Below, piece by piece: positions 29,023 through 37,920 of a DNA stretch of 64,000 bases. Within the stretch, counting starts at the first letter, position 1. Every line of letters starts with the position of its first letter. The translations under genes were made by a program, and so were the position numbers. The notes under the pieces were generated by a model. That model saw nothing but the letters and a program-made list of their open reading frames with translations. It was not told the DNA's origin and did not search any database. The DNA is from Flavobacteriaceae bacterium (GTDB lineage: Bacteria > Bacteroidota > Bacteroidia > Flavobacteriales > Flavobacteriaceae), in assembly GCA_030830005.1 (NCBI GenBank), contig JAURNV010000031.1:1-64000 (forward strand). Direction: 5' to 3'.

Positions 29023-29664
29023 ATGTATTGGCTTCGTGAACTTGAAACATCCTACTTGGGGCTTTATTTGCTTACGGCTTTAGTAATGTTCGTAATTCTA
29101 AAGGGTTATAATCCCTCACGCTATAAGTCCATGGTGTCTTTTTGGGCGCGAACAAGTAGTAATTCAGAATTAAACAAGCCTTTTAATAAAGATAAAGCGC
29201 TATCAATTATTCCTTTTTTGTTTAGAGCAATCATCTTTGGATTGATAATCCAAATAGTATTGACTAAAGATGTAAGTGTGTCTGTCTTTGACGGGATGGC
29301 TTTAAATTGGACTGGGGGTTTTATAGTATTTTGGGCAATTAAAACTCTTGTTGAGGGTGGACTTGTTTCGTTGGTAAATAAGCAAGAGTGGCTTTTAAAA
29401 ATATTTTATATCCGAAGTGTTTTTAAAGAAAAGTTTGCCTTTTTTTATGCTTGTTTATTGCTATTTCTTGTTTATCTAAAGCTTTCTTCAACAGCCGCTA
29501 TTATGTTTGGCCTTAGTTATATGATTGGATTATGCTTTATTCACTTACGTTTTATTAAACTCTATTTTAGACACAACAAAATAAAACAGGTGTATATTAT
29601 TTTGTACCTTTGCGCCTTTGAAATCGCTCCTGTATGGCTATTGATACAAACACTCAAACATTGA
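29023..29664 (+). CDS. DUF4271 integral membrane protein
   Basis: 213 residues with about six hydrophobic segments and few polar stretches, inner membrane. Family recognised from composition, length and its fixed place before the hemD-type gene in Flavobacteria. The last 31 bases overlap hemD in another frame. Function unknown. Confidence 0.75.
   Translation: MYWLRELETSYLGLYLLTALVMFVILKGYNPSRYKSMVSFWARTSSNSELNKPFNKDKALSIIPFLFRAIIFGLIIQIVLTKDVSVSVFDGMALNWTGGFIVFWAIKTLVEGGLVSLVNKQEWLLKIFYIRSVFKEKFAFFYACLLLFLVYLKLSSTAAIMFGLSYMIGLCFIHLRFIKLYFRHNKIKQVYIILYLCAFEIAPVWLLIQTLKH
29605..29612 (+). promoter_or_regulatory. -7 element for hemD inside the DUF4271 gene
   Basis: TACCTTTG fits TAnnTTTG exactly, 21 bases before the hemD ATG, inside the upstream coding region. 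It suggests hemD can be expressed separately. The -33 element is poor. Confidence 0.4.
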
Positions 29665-30419
29665 CAAAACCATCTAGAGTAAAAACCATTTTGGTTTCGC
29701 AACCAGAGCCATTGGTTGAAAACTCTCCATATAATCAACTTATTGAAAAACGTAAAGTCACCATCGATTTTAGGCCGTTTATTCATGTTGAAGGAGTTCC
29801 TTCTAGAGAAGTGCGTATGCAAAAAATCGATATCACTAAATTTAGTGCGATCATTTTTACAAGCCGAAATGCCGTTGATCATTTCTTTCGCTTAGCGGAA
29901 GAATTACGCTATACTGTCCCAAGTACATTGCGTTATTTTTGTCAGTCTGAGGCGGTTGCTTACTACCTGCAAAAATATGTGGTCTATCGTAAACGAAAAG
30001 TATATGTAGGTGCTCGAACTTTGGAAGACGTGCTTAAAGAAGCCGTTAAATATAAAAATGAATCATTTTTATTTCCTTGTTCAGATGTGCTTAAATCAAC
30101 CATTCCACAAACCCTTGATGCATCAGGCATAAATTGGACAAAAGCAGTTTTTTATAAAACCGTAATCAGCGATCTATCTGATTTAAGAGATGTTTATTAT
30201 GATATTTTGGTCTTTTTTAGCCCATCTGGAATAGAGTCATTATTCCATAATTTTCCTGATTTTGAACAAAACAATACCCGTATTGCGGTATTTGGAGCTT
30301 CAACTCAAAAAGCTGCTGAAAGCAAAGACCTTCGTATAGACATTTTAGCGCCAACGCCTCAAAACCCATCAATGACAAAGGCGCTAGACGATTATATTGT
30401 TATAGCTAATAAACGTTAA
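29634..30419 (+). CDS. hemD: Uroporphyrinogen-III synthase
   Basis: 261 residues. Two-lobed HemD fold with low conservation: KTILVSQPEPL at the start, IIFTSRNAVDHFF (first-lobe SxNAV motif), FLFPCSDVLKSTIP, and FFSPSGIESLF with AVFGASTQKAA in the second lobe. It closes hydroxymethylbilane to uroporphyrinogen III in haem synthesis. The N-terminal ~17 residues before KTILV are extra and may be unstructured. Confidence 0.9.
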   Translation: MAIDTNTQTLTKPSRVKTILVSQPEPLVENSPYNQLIEKRKVTIDFRPFIHVEGVPSREVRMQKIDITKFSAIIFTSRNAVDHFFRLAEELRYTVPSTLRYFCQSEAVAYYLQKYVVYRKRKVYVGARTLEDVLKEAVKYKNESFLFPCSDVLKSTIPQTLDASGINWTKAVFYKTVISDLSDLRDVYYDILVFFSPSGIESLFHNFPDFEQNNTRIAVFGASTQKAAESKDLRIDILAPTPQNPSMTKALDDYIVIANKR

Positions 30420-30805
30420 TTATTTCGAATATAACCTGCCAACAGGTTTGCCCATCCAAAAATCAACAGCAACCCCCCAACAGGTGTAATTGGTCCTAAA
30501 ATTTTGAGAAAGATTGGGTTTGAAATTGTACTTGCAAAAGTCAACCCGTAAATAGAGCCCGAGAATACTATCACTCCAAACAAAAAAAGTAAGGCCGAAG
30601 TACGAGCAAACTTCTTTTTATTTTGATCTAAACTTAAAAAAAGTAAGGCAAGACCATGAAAAAACTGATACCGAATGCCTACTTCAAAGCTATTGATTGC
30701 CGTTTCACTTAACCATTTTTCTAGTAAATGTGCACCAAATGCACCAAGAATTACGGCGCTTCCACAAAGGAATGCCCCCCATATAGTACATTGTTTTTGT
30801 GTCAT
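30416..30805 (-). CDS. DUF423 small membrane protein
   Basis: 129 residues, four membrane helices. The family start GAFLCGSAVILGAFGAHLLEKW and the FEVGIRYQFFHGLALL segment are clear. Inner membrane; function unknown. It overlaps the hemD stop by 4 bases tail-to-tail, and its start codon faces the Lrp gene. Confidence 0.88.
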   Translation of the reverse strand: MTQKQCTIWGAFLCGSAVILGAFGAHLLEKWLSETAINSFEVGIRYQFFHGLALLFLSLDQNKKKFARTSALLFLFGVIVFSGSIYGLTFASTISNPIFLKILGPITPVGGLLLIFGWANLLAGYIRNN

Positions 30806-30858
30806 ATAATATTATTTCTAAAATACTTATTAAGTTTATACATCCAAAATTAAACACA

Positions 30859-31329
30859 TTGAAAAAAGCAGAGGAACATATTTCACTTGACGGAATTGAT
30901 AAGGCTATATTACGTGTTTTAATGAATAATGCCAGAACACCTATACAAGAAATTGCACGCCAACTCAATCTTTCTGGCTCAGCAGTACATCAACGAATTA
31001 AAAAACTCGAGGATGCCAAGCTCATCAAAGGAAGTTATTTAAAGTTAAATCCTACTTCATTAGGTTACACCACCACGGCTTACATTGGAGTTTATTTAGA
31101 CAAAGCTATGCGAAATCCGGAAGCGGTGGCGCAACTCAAAAAAATACCCGAAGTTGTAGAATGTCATTACACTACAGGGAATTGGAGTATTTTAATCAAA
31201 ATTATGTGTAAAAACAATGAAGATTTAATGCGCCTACTCAACCACAAAATACAATCTATTGAGGGTGTTTCACGGACAGAAACCTTTATTTCACTTCACC
31301 AACAAATAGACCGTCAAATCAATATTTAA
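30859..31329 (+). CDS. Lrp/AsnC-family transcriptional regulator
   Basis: 156 residues from a TTG at 30859 (MKKAEEHISLDGIDKAIL). The frame is open to a GTG at 30799, but that would add 20 residues without family similarity and overlap the divergent DUF423 start; no ATG occurs before the HTH. Helix-turn-helix: RTPIQEIARQLNLSGSAVHQ. The RAM ligand domain follows (YIGVYLDKAM; VVECHYTTGNWSILIKIMCK). It probably senses an amino acid or related small molecule. The start choice is an inference. Confidence 0.88.
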   Translation: MKKAEEHISLDGIDKAILRVLMNNARTPIQEIARQLNLSGSAVHQRIKKLEDAKLIKGSYLKLNPTSLGYTTTAYIGVYLDKAMRNPEAVAQLKKIPEVVECHYTTGNWSILIKIMCKNNEDLMRLLNHKIQSIEGVSRTETFISLHQQIDRQINI

Positions 31330-32018
31330 CGACGAGAGCTAGCAACTCTTAATGCAAAGTAAATAAGTGTTGCCAACGACCCAATTGCTGCGACTACATA
31401 AGTGCGTGCTGCCCACTTTAAGGCGTCTTTTGACATGGCAAACTCACGCTGATTAACCATATTTTTACGTTGTAGCCAAGCCAAAGCTCGATTACTAGCA
31501 TCATATTCTACAGGAAGTGTAATAAAACTAAACAATGTTCCTAAGCCAAAAAGCACCACCCCTGCAACAGCTAGATTGTATCCCATTGCAGAGCCAATTC
31601 CAAGCATGAAACCACCGAAAATAACATACATGGAAAATTGTGAAGCTACACTTACAACAGGCACTAAAAGCGAACGAAACTGAAGCCATTCATAACTCTG
31701 TGCATGCTGTACAGCATGACCACACTCGTGTGCGGCAACGGCAGCGGCAGCGGCATTGCGCTCGTGATATACACTTTCGCTAAGATTTACTGTTTTGTTT
31801 TTTGGATTGTAGTGATCCGTAAGCTTTCCCCGAACAGCAGTTACTTTTACATCACGAATGCCATGGTCAGAAAGCATTTTTTCAGCAATTTCTTTGCCTG
31901 ACATTTGATTTCCTAATTGTACTTTTGAGTATTGCTTAAACTTTGATTTAAGTTTGTATTGCACCCACATACTTGCTCCTGCAAAAACAGCAATAATAAA
32001 ATAATATTCTAAATACAT
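31326..32018 (-). CDS. YugP-type zinc metallopeptidase, membrane-bound
   Basis: 230 residues. An N-terminal membrane anchor and the zinc motif AAHECGHAVQHA (His97, Glu98, His101) are followed by two or three more membrane helices (SVASQFSMYVIFGGFML; AVAGVVLFGLGTLFSF) and PVEYDASNRALAWL, typical of the neutral zinc metallopeptidase family. The substrate is unknown. It overlaps the Lrp gene stop by 4 bases tail-to-tail. Confidence 0.88.
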   Translation of the reverse strand: MYLEYYFIIAVFAGASMWVQYKLKSKFKQYSKVQLGNQMSGKEIAEKMLSDHGIRDVKVTAVRGKLTDHYNPKNKTVNLSESVYHERNAAAAAVAAHECGHAVQHAQSYEWLQFRSLLVPVVSVASQFSMYVIFGGFMLGIGSAMGYNLAVAGVVLFGLGTLFSFITLPVEYDASNRALAWLQRKNMVNQREFAMSKDALKWAARTYVVAAIGSLATLIYFALRVASSRR

Positions 32019-32055
32019 AATCTTTTATTTAAAGTTAAGCAAATAACATACCGTA

Positions 32056-32313
32056 CTATTTTCTATAGCGGATTATAAAAATACTAATAAATACGGTTAT
32101 AGAAAATGACAAAGAATTTGCTGCAATTACCGAAGGACTTTCTATCATAATACCGTAGATAAGCCAACTTAAAATACCCAAACCCATCGTGGCGTACATA
32201 GTAAGTGACAAACCGTCAGCATTTTTGGACTTCCAAATTTTAAATGCTTGTGGTAAAAAGGCAGCAGTGGTTAATATTGCCGCAAAAAAACCAATATATT
32301 CAGGGCTATACAT
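32056..32313 (-). CDS. SemiSWEET-type small sugar transporter
   Basis: 85 residues with three membrane helices, the MtN3/SWEET half-repeat. PQ-loop FLPQAFKIWKSKNADGLS lies in helix 1 and the loop. SemiSWEETs dimerise to make a sugar uniporter. It starts 2 bases after the leuS stop. The substrate cannot be read from sequence. Confidence 0.88.
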   Translation of the reverse strand: MYSPEYIGFFAAILTTAAFLPQAFKIWKSKNADGLSLTMYATMGLGILSWLIYGIMIESPSVIAANSLSFSITVFISIFIIRYRK

Positions 32314-32315
32314 AA

Positions 32316-35129
32316 CTACACTACAATATTCACAATCTTATTAGGCACAACAATTACTTTTTTGGGTGTTTTCCCTTCCAAATAAGCTTGTGTTCGGTCA
32401 TCTTCCATCACGGCATCCTGAATTTCGTCTTTACTTAAAGAAGTAGAGAGTGCTAAAATAAATCGCATTTTTCCGTTAAAACTAATGGGATATTCTTTGG
32501 TGTCGTCCTGAAGATAATCAGGATTTGCAACAGGATAACTAGCTGTTGTTATCGATTCGTTGTGACCCAACAGCGACCATAATTCTTCGCAAATATGTGG
32601 TGCAAAAGGGGCAAGTAGTACCGTTAATGGCTCAAGTACTAAACGATGGTTACACTTTTGAGAAGTGAGCTCATTGGTAGCAATCATAAAGGCACTTACC
32701 GAAGTATTCAACGAAAACTGATCAATATCCTGTGTAACCTTTTCAATGGTTTTATGTAAGGTTTTGAGTGATTCCTTGGATGGCTGATCATCACTGATGT
32801 CAATATTTTCTCCATCATGAAACAAGCGCCAAAATTTATTTAAAAAGTTACTTACTCCTGAAATTCCGGCAGTGTTCCACGGTTTAGCTTGCTCAATAGG
32901 ACCCAAAAACATTTCATACATCCTTAGGGTATCGGCTCCGTATTGATCGCAGATGGCATCGGGGTTTACGACGTTGTATTTGGACTTTGACATTTTCTCA
33001 ACCTCGCGACCTACAAAAAACTTTCCATCCTCCAATTCAAAAACAGCTTCAGAAAAATGTGGCTGCCATTGTTTTAAACCTTCGATGTCTAACGTGTTTT
33101 GAGCCGAAACCAAGGAAACATCTACATGAACAGGAATCACATTTTTGTTTTCACATAAGCCTTTTGAAAGATAGGTCTGAGTGTCAGGAACACGATAAAT
33201 AAAAGCACTCTCCCCCAAAATCATACCCTGATTAATTAACTTTTTTGCAAAATTTGCAACAGGCACCAATCCAAAATCGTATAAAAAATATTGCCAAAAA
33301 CGAGCATACAAAAGATGTCCTGTTGCGTGCTCACTCCCGCCTAAATACAAATCAACTTCCTTCCAGTAACTCAACGCCTCCTTACTTGCAAAAACACCTG
33401 TGTTACTCGGATCCATGTATCGATTAAAATACCACGAACTTCCCGCCCATCCTGGCATGGTGTTTTTCTCCAAAGGGAAAATAGTTTTATGATCAATTTT
33501 ATCGTTAGAAACTACCCTATTTTGATCGGTATCCCATGCCCATTCGATTGCATTTCCCAGTGGAGGAGCACCATCAGGGGTTGGCAAATAGTTTGAAACT
33601 TCGGGTAGTTCTAGTGGCAAACAGCTGTCAGGGATAAGTTGGGGCTGTCCATCTGCATAATAAACAGGGATAGGTTCCCCCCAATACCTTTGCCTACTAA
33701 ATACCGCATCGCGTAACCGATACGTAGTTGCGCCCTCACCCATACCATTTTCAGAAAGGTATTGGATTACTTTCTGAGTAGCCTCAGCATAAGAAAGTCC
33801 ATTTAAAAATGCAGAGTTTGTAATAACGGTATTTTCTTTGTCGATATACGCTGCCTTAGTAACATCAACATCTTTAAAAATATTTATAATGGGCAACCCA
33901 AAATGTGTTGCGAAATCAAAGTCCCGTTGATCACCACAAGGTACAGCCATCACCGCACCGGTGCCATAGCCTGCCAACACATAATCTCCAATCCAAATAG
34001 GTACTTTTTCATTGGAAATGGGGTGCTGAGCATAAGCCCCCGTAAACACTCCGCTGATGCGGTTAACGTCACTCATGCGGTCACGCTCGGTACGCTTTGC
34101 AGTTTGAGCTATATAGGCATCTACTTCAGTTTTTTGTGTTGGGGTTGTTAGGTCTTTAACCCACTCGTGCTCTGGTGCAAGCGTTAAAAAAGTAACCCCA
34201 AAGAGTGTGTCAGGACGCGTGGTAAAAACTTCTATTTGTTTGTTACTGTTTTCAACCTTGAATCGCACACTTGCTCCAACCGATTTACCTATCCAATTAC
34301 GTTGCATTTCCTTAAGGGGTTCGGGCCATTCTACATCGTTTAATCCCTCCAGAAGCCTATCAGCAAAGGCAGAAATACGCATACTCCATTGCTTCATTTT
34401 TTTTCGCTCAACCGGATGTCCTCCACGTTCAGAAACCCCTTGTATCACCTCATCATTTGCCAAAACAGTCCCTAAGGCCGGACACCAATTTACTTCAGTT
34501 TCTGCCAAATACGTTAGGCGAAAGTGTAGTAAAAATTTTTCTTTCTGGGCTTTACTCATTTGCTTCCATTCGGCTGCAGTAACATCAGGTGTAATCTCAT
34601 CACAAACAGCATCTAACTGCTGTGTTCCAAATTGTGTCAAATGTTGAACAAGAAATTCAATAGGACGTGCCTTATTTTGCTTAGTGTCAAACCATGAATC
34701 AAACAAAAGCGAGAAAATCCATTGTGTCCAGCGGTAATACCCAGAATCAGAAGTTCGCACCTCTCTAGACCAATCAAACGAAAAACCCATTCGATCCAAC
34801 TGTTCGCGATAGCGCTTAATGTTTGTTTCGGTAGTAATAGCTGGATGTTGCCCAGTTTGAATAGCGTATTGTTCAGCCGGCAGACCAAATGAATCGTAGC
34901 CTTGTGGATGGAGGACGTTAAAGCCCTTGTGGCGTTTGTAACGCGCTACAATATCACTAGCAATATATCCAAGCGGATGACCAACATGAAGCCCAGCGCC
35001 TGAGGGGTAAGGAAACATATCCAAAACATAAAACTTAGGTTTTTCAGATGGATGCGAAACCTTATAGGTTTGATTTTCAGCCCAATAGGTTTGCCACTTA
35101 TATTCTATGTCTTTGAAAGGATATCCCAT
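32316..35129 (-). CDS. leuS: Leucyl-tRNA synthetase
   Basis: 937 residues. Class I signature HVGH at 48-51 (PSGAGLHVGHPLGY), CP1 editing domain in the middle (TTRPDTLFGVTF; PVERKKMKQW), SSWYFNRYMDP, and KMSKS at 712-716. Zn-binding cysteines usual in bacterial enzymes (CPxC) are not seen; NWCPALGTVL has one. An apparent extra region of about 100 residues before KMSKS (EFLVQHLTQ and FVGREVEKMSKS surroundings) is usual for this phylum. It charges tRNA-Leu. A -7 element is at 35146-35153. Confidence 0.97.
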   Translation of the reverse strand: MGYPFKDIEYKWQTYWAENQTYKVSHPSEKPKFYVLDMFPYPSGAGLHVGHPLGYIASDIVARYKRHKGFNVLHPQGYDSFGLPAEQYAIQTGQHPAITTETNIKRYREQLDRMGFSFDWSREVRTSDSGYYRWTQWIFSLLFDSWFDTKQNKARPIEFLVQHLTQFGTQQLDAVCDEITPDVTAAEWKQMSKAQKEKFLLHFRLTYLAETEVNWCPALGTVLANDEVIQGVSERGGHPVERKKMKQWSMRISAFADRLLEGLNDVEWPEPLKEMQRNWIGKSVGASVRFKVENSNKQIEVFTTRPDTLFGVTFLTLAPEHEWVKDLTTPTQKTEVDAYIAQTAKRTERDRMSDVNRISGVFTGAYAQHPISNEKVPIWIGDYVLAGYGTGAVMAVPCGDQRDFDFATHFGLPIINIFKDVDVTKAAYIDKENTVITNSAFLNGLSYAEATQKVIQYLSENGMGEGATTYRLRDAVFSRQRYWGEPIPVYYADGQPQLIPDSCLPLELPEVSNYLPTPDGAPPLGNAIEWAWDTDQNRVVSNDKIDHKTIFPLEKNTMPGWAGSSWYFNRYMDPSNTGVFASKEALSYWKEVDLYLGGSEHATGHLLYARFWQYFLYDFGLVPVANFAKKLINQGMILGESAFIYRVPDTQTYLSKGLCENKNVIPVHVDVSLVSAQNTLDIEGLKQWQPHFSEAVFELEDGKFFVGREVEKMSKSKYNVVNPDAICDQYGADTLRMYEMFLGPIEQAKPWNTAGISGVSNFLNKFWRLFHDGENIDISDDQPSKESLKTLHKTIEKVTQDIDQFSLNTSVSAFMIATNELTSQKCNHRLVLEPLTVLLAPFAPHICEELWSLLGHNESITTASYPVANPDYLQDDTKEYPISFNGKMRFILALSTSLSKDEIQDAVMEDDRTQAYLEGKTPKKVIVVPNKIVNIVV

Positions 35130-35145
35130 ATCTGCTATTAAGTCA

Positions 35146-35153
35146 CAAAAATA
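35146..35153 (-). promoter_or_regulatory. -7 element for leuS
   Basis: TATTTTTG on the minus strand matches TAnnTTTG, 16 bases before the ATG. The -33 region is weak. Confidence 0.45.
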
Positions 35154-35230
35154 ACATTTTAAGTACGTGCTTTAGAAATTGTGGCAAGATTGTTCCCGCA
35201 TATTTTCTATTTTTATCGCTTATAAGAACT

Positions 35231-36100
35231 ATGTCAGCTACCCGTATTTACAAACGTCGCCTTTTTACATCATACCTCTCCGTTGTGAGTAGTACTACAT
35301 TAGTCCTTTTTGTTTTAAGCTTACTAGGGTTTGTATTACTTAATAGCCAATCAATTGCCAATTACTTTAAAGAGCAAGTTATGATGACTGTTTTCTTAGA
35401 AGATGAGACAAAAGAAATGGAGCGAGAACAGCTGATGACTACGTTGCGCTTAGCTTCCTTTACTAAAGCTGTTCGATACATCTCCAAGGAAACTGCTGCT
35501 ATTGAGCACAGTGAGGCAATTGGCGAGGATTTTATGGATTTTTTAGGGTATAATCCGCTACAAGATGCACTGGACATTGGGCTAAATGCTGATTTTGTAA
35601 CCACTGAAGTTTTAGATAGTCTCAGCGATGTTATGGAGCAAAAGCCTTACGTTTCTGAAGTACTTTATGATCGTCCACTTATTGTACTTCTCAATAAAAA
35701 CATCGCCCGATTTGGGTTTTGGTTATTAGTGTGTAGTGGTGTTTTTGTGGGCATTGCATTATTACTGATAAATCATTCCATTAAATTATCTATTTACAGC
35801 AAAAGACTTGTCATTCAAACCATGTTGTTAGTAGGGGCAAAAAAACGCTTTATTCGCCGTCCTTTTATGTGGCGCTACATGGGCTTAGGAGCTATAAGTG
35901 CAGTAATTGCTCTTTTGGGTTTTGGGGGAGTACTGCGTTTTTTAGCCGAGCTGATCCCTCAAATACAATGGTGGGGGAACCAAGAATCGTTATTGATTTT
36001 AGCAGCCGCTATTTTAGGTGGATCTGTGCTTATTTGTGCTTTGAGTGCTTTCTTTGCCACCCAAAAACATCTTAGATTAACCTATGATATCGTTTACTAA
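35231..36100 (+). CDS. ftsX: Cell-division protein FtsX-like permease
   Basis: 289 residues, four membrane segments: one at about 18-40 and three in the C-terminal half (WLLVCSGVFVGIALLLI; GLGAISAVIALLGFGG; LLILAAAILGGSVLIC). The N-terminal ECD region has MMTVFLEDETKEME and YISKETA. It pairs with FtsE to control cell-wall hydrolases; ftsE is not in the window. It heads a run with DUF3098, uppP and truB, all envelope or division-linked in this phylum. Confidence 0.92.
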   Translation: MSATRIYKRRLFTSYLSVVSSTTLVLFVLSLLGFVLLNSQSIANYFKEQVMMTVFLEDETKEMEREQLMTTLRLASFTKAVRYISKETAAIEHSEAIGEDFMDFLGYNPLQDALDIGLNADFVTTEVLDSLSDVMEQKPYVSEVLYDRPLIVLLNKNIARFGFWLLVCSGVFVGIALLLINHSIKLSIYSKRLVIQTMLLVGAKKRFIRRPFMWRYMGLGAISAVIALLGFGGVLRFLAELIPQIQWWGNQESLLILAAAILGGSVLICALSAFFATQKHLRLTYDIVY

Positions 36101-36107
36101 CATGAAA

Positions 36108-36120
36108 GCCCATAATGGGC
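36108..36120. other. Small hairpin in the ftsX-DUF3098 spacer
   Basis: gccca and tgggc around taa form a 5-bp stem 8 bases after the ftsX stop. With no T-run it is a poor terminator; it may be an mRNA processing or protection point. Confidence 0.3.
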
Positions 36121-36195
36121 ATTTAGCAGCAAAACAATAATGTCAAATGATAGAATTCAATATTGATTATCAACGAATTGTAAATTTTTAAATAG

Positions 36196-36426
36196 ATGAA
36201 AAGAGAAAAAGTATTCTTATTTGGTAAACGAGCCTACCGCATAATGGGTCTTGGAATTGCGCTTATCGTTTTAGGTTTTATTCTGATGTCAGGAGGCGGA
36301 AGCGACGACCCTAATATCTTTAACGAAGAAATTTACAGTCTTACTCGAATACGTGTGGCTCCAGCCTTGGTATTAGCAGGATTTGCTGTATTGGTTGTTG
36401 CCATCTTATCTACTAAGAAAAAATAA
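36196..36426 (+). CDS. DUF3098 small membrane protein
   Basis: 76 residues: a basic start (MKREKVFLFGKRAYRIM), two membrane helices (GLGIALIVLGFILMSGGG and VLAGFAVLVVAILS), and an ending KKK. The conserved SGGGSDDPNIFNEEIYSLTR loop between them is the family mark. Its position between ftsX and uppP is typical for Bacteroidota. Function unknown; likely envelope-related by context. The stop overlaps the uppP start by one base. Confidence 0.87.
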   Translation: MKREKVFLFGKRAYRIMGLGIALIVLGFILMSGGGSDDPNIFNEEIYSLTRIRVAPALVLAGFAVLVVAILSTKKK

Positions 36427-37220
36427 TGGGCTTGTGGGAAGCCCTTTTGCTGGGAATTATTCAAGGACTAACGGAATTTTTGCCCGTTTCTTCTAGTGGA
36501 CATTTGGCACTTTTTACCGAGATTCTGGGTGCTGACAGACTTCCCGAAGAAAACCTTCTATTTACTATTTTGGTGCATGCCGCCACGGCTTTAGCAACCC
36601 TTATTGTGTTTCGAAAAGATATTGCAGCAATTATTTCTGGAGTTTTTCAAAAAGATGATACCCAAGCACGTCATTTTATAGCAAAAATTGTTGTTTCGAT
36701 GCTACCTGCTGTTGGTATTGGATTGTTTTTTGAAGAAGAAATCACAGCCCTTTTTGGGTCAAACCTAGGTCTAGTAGGAGCTATGCTTTGCATTACTGCA
36801 TTACTTCTTTTTTTTACCGACAGAACCTCAGAAAAAAAACAATCAATCTCCTATAAAATTGCGTTTATTATTGGAATTGCGCAGGCAATTGCTATACTTC
36901 CTGGAATTTCAAGAAGTGGAGCAACCATTGCCACAGCATTACTCATTGGTTCAGCCCGTCCCGAGGCGGCACGCTTCTCATTTTTAATGGTTATACCTCT
37001 TATTTTTGGAAGCATGGCAAAAACACTCCTCGATAACGACATAGCTGTTTTTAGTGCTATTGATGCCATACCTATGGCTGTAGGCTTTGCAGCTGCTTTA
37101 ATTTCTGGTATTCTTGCTTGTACTTGGATGATAAGCTTAGTAAAACAAAGCAGACTCAGTTATTTTGCGCTTTATTGTGCTGTTGTAGGGTTGACCGCAT
37201 TATTTATTTCATGGAGTTAA
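36426..37220 (+). CDS. uppP: Undecaprenyl-diphosphatase
   Basis: 264 residues, about eight membrane helices. Both family motifs are present: GLTEFLPVSSSGHLAL near residues 15-30 and LPGISRSGATIAT near 158-170, which hold the acidic and Ser/Arg catalytic residues. It recycles undecaprenyl diphosphate to the monophosphate for cell-wall and polysaccharide synthesis and can give bacitracin resistance. It overlaps truB by 10 bases. Confidence 0.95.
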   Translation: MGLWEALLLGIIQGLTEFLPVSSSGHLALFTEILGADRLPEENLLFTILVHAATALATLIVFRKDIAAIISGVFQKDDTQARHFIAKIVVSMLPAVGIGLFFEEEITALFGSNLGLVGAMLCITALLLFFTDRTSEKKQSISYKIAFIIGIAQAIAILPGISRSGATIATALLIGSARPEAARFSFLMVIPLIFGSMAKTLLDNDIAVFSAIDAIPMAVGFAAALISGILACTWMISLVKQSRLSYFALYCAVVGLTALFISWS

Positions 37221-37918
37221 CTTATACCAAAGATGCCTTTTTAGCGGGGCAACTCCTGCTCATCGACAAACCTCTAGAATGGACATCATTTCAGCTGGTA
37301 AATAAAATTAGATGGGCGATTAGAAAAACCTATGGGATCAAAAAAATTAAGGTCGGGCATGCAGGCACTCTAGACCCGCTGGCAACGGGACTTATGCTTA
37401 TTTGCACTGGAAAAATGACCAAACAAATAGAGCAATTTATGAGTATGGACAAATCTTATACGGGAACCCTTAAACTGGGTGCAACGACACCCTCTTACGA
37501 CTTAGAAACTGAAGTGAGTGGTTTTAAATCAACAGAACACATCACCAACAAATTGTTAGAAAACACTCGCAATACCTTCGTGGGTACCATCTGGCAAAAA
37601 CCCCCTCTACATTCTGCCATAAAAATTGACGGAAAACGATTATACACCCTAGCTAGAGCAGGGGATACAGCTAAAATTCCTAAGCGAGAAATAACAATTT
37701 CATCGTTTGAATTAACAGCAATAAAGCTTCCCTGTATCGACTTTTCTGTATCTTGTAGTAAAGGTACTTACGTGCGGTCTTTGGCACACGATTTTGGACA
37801 GGCGCTAAATTGTGGGGCGCACTTAACATCTTTACGTCGAACTCGAATAGGAGACTATACTCTTTCGAATTGCTTGACACTTGATAACTTTTTGAGTAGC
37901 TTAGAGCAAAAATCTTAA
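37211..37918 (+). CDS. truB: tRNA pseudouridine-55 synthase
   Basis: 235 residues from ATG 37211 (MELTYTKDAFLAGQLLLIDK); the same frame is open 31 codons further up inside uppP, which is not credible. The catalytic motif VGHAGTLDPLATG holds Asp55. IWQKPPLHSAIKIDGKRLY and SCSKGTYVRSLAHD are further TruB blocks. It makes pseudouridine in the T-loop of tRNAs. It is short at the C-terminus (no PUA-like domain), as in this phylum. Confidence 0.95.
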   Translation: MELTYTKDAFLAGQLLLIDKPLEWTSFQLVNKIRWAIRKTYGIKKIKVGHAGTLDPLATGLMLICTGKMTKQIEQFMSMDKSYTGTLKLGATTPSYDLETEVSGFKSTEHITNKLLENTRNTFVGTIWQKPPLHSAIKIDGKRLYTLARAGDTAKIPKREITISSFELTAIKLPCIDFSVSCSKGTYVRSLAHDFGQALNCGAHLTSLRRTRIGDYTLSNCLTLDNFLSSLEQKS

Positions 37919-37920
37919 GC

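Noticed and set aside
30799-30858. GTG start for the Lrp-type regulator
   Set aside because: It would overlap the divergent DUF423 start and add a hydrophobic, non-conserved stretch; the TTG at 30859 fits better, though without certainty.
34207-34647. 146-codon open frame antisense to leuS
   Set aside because: Lies entirely in the conserved editing-domain region of leuS and shows no plausible protein features.
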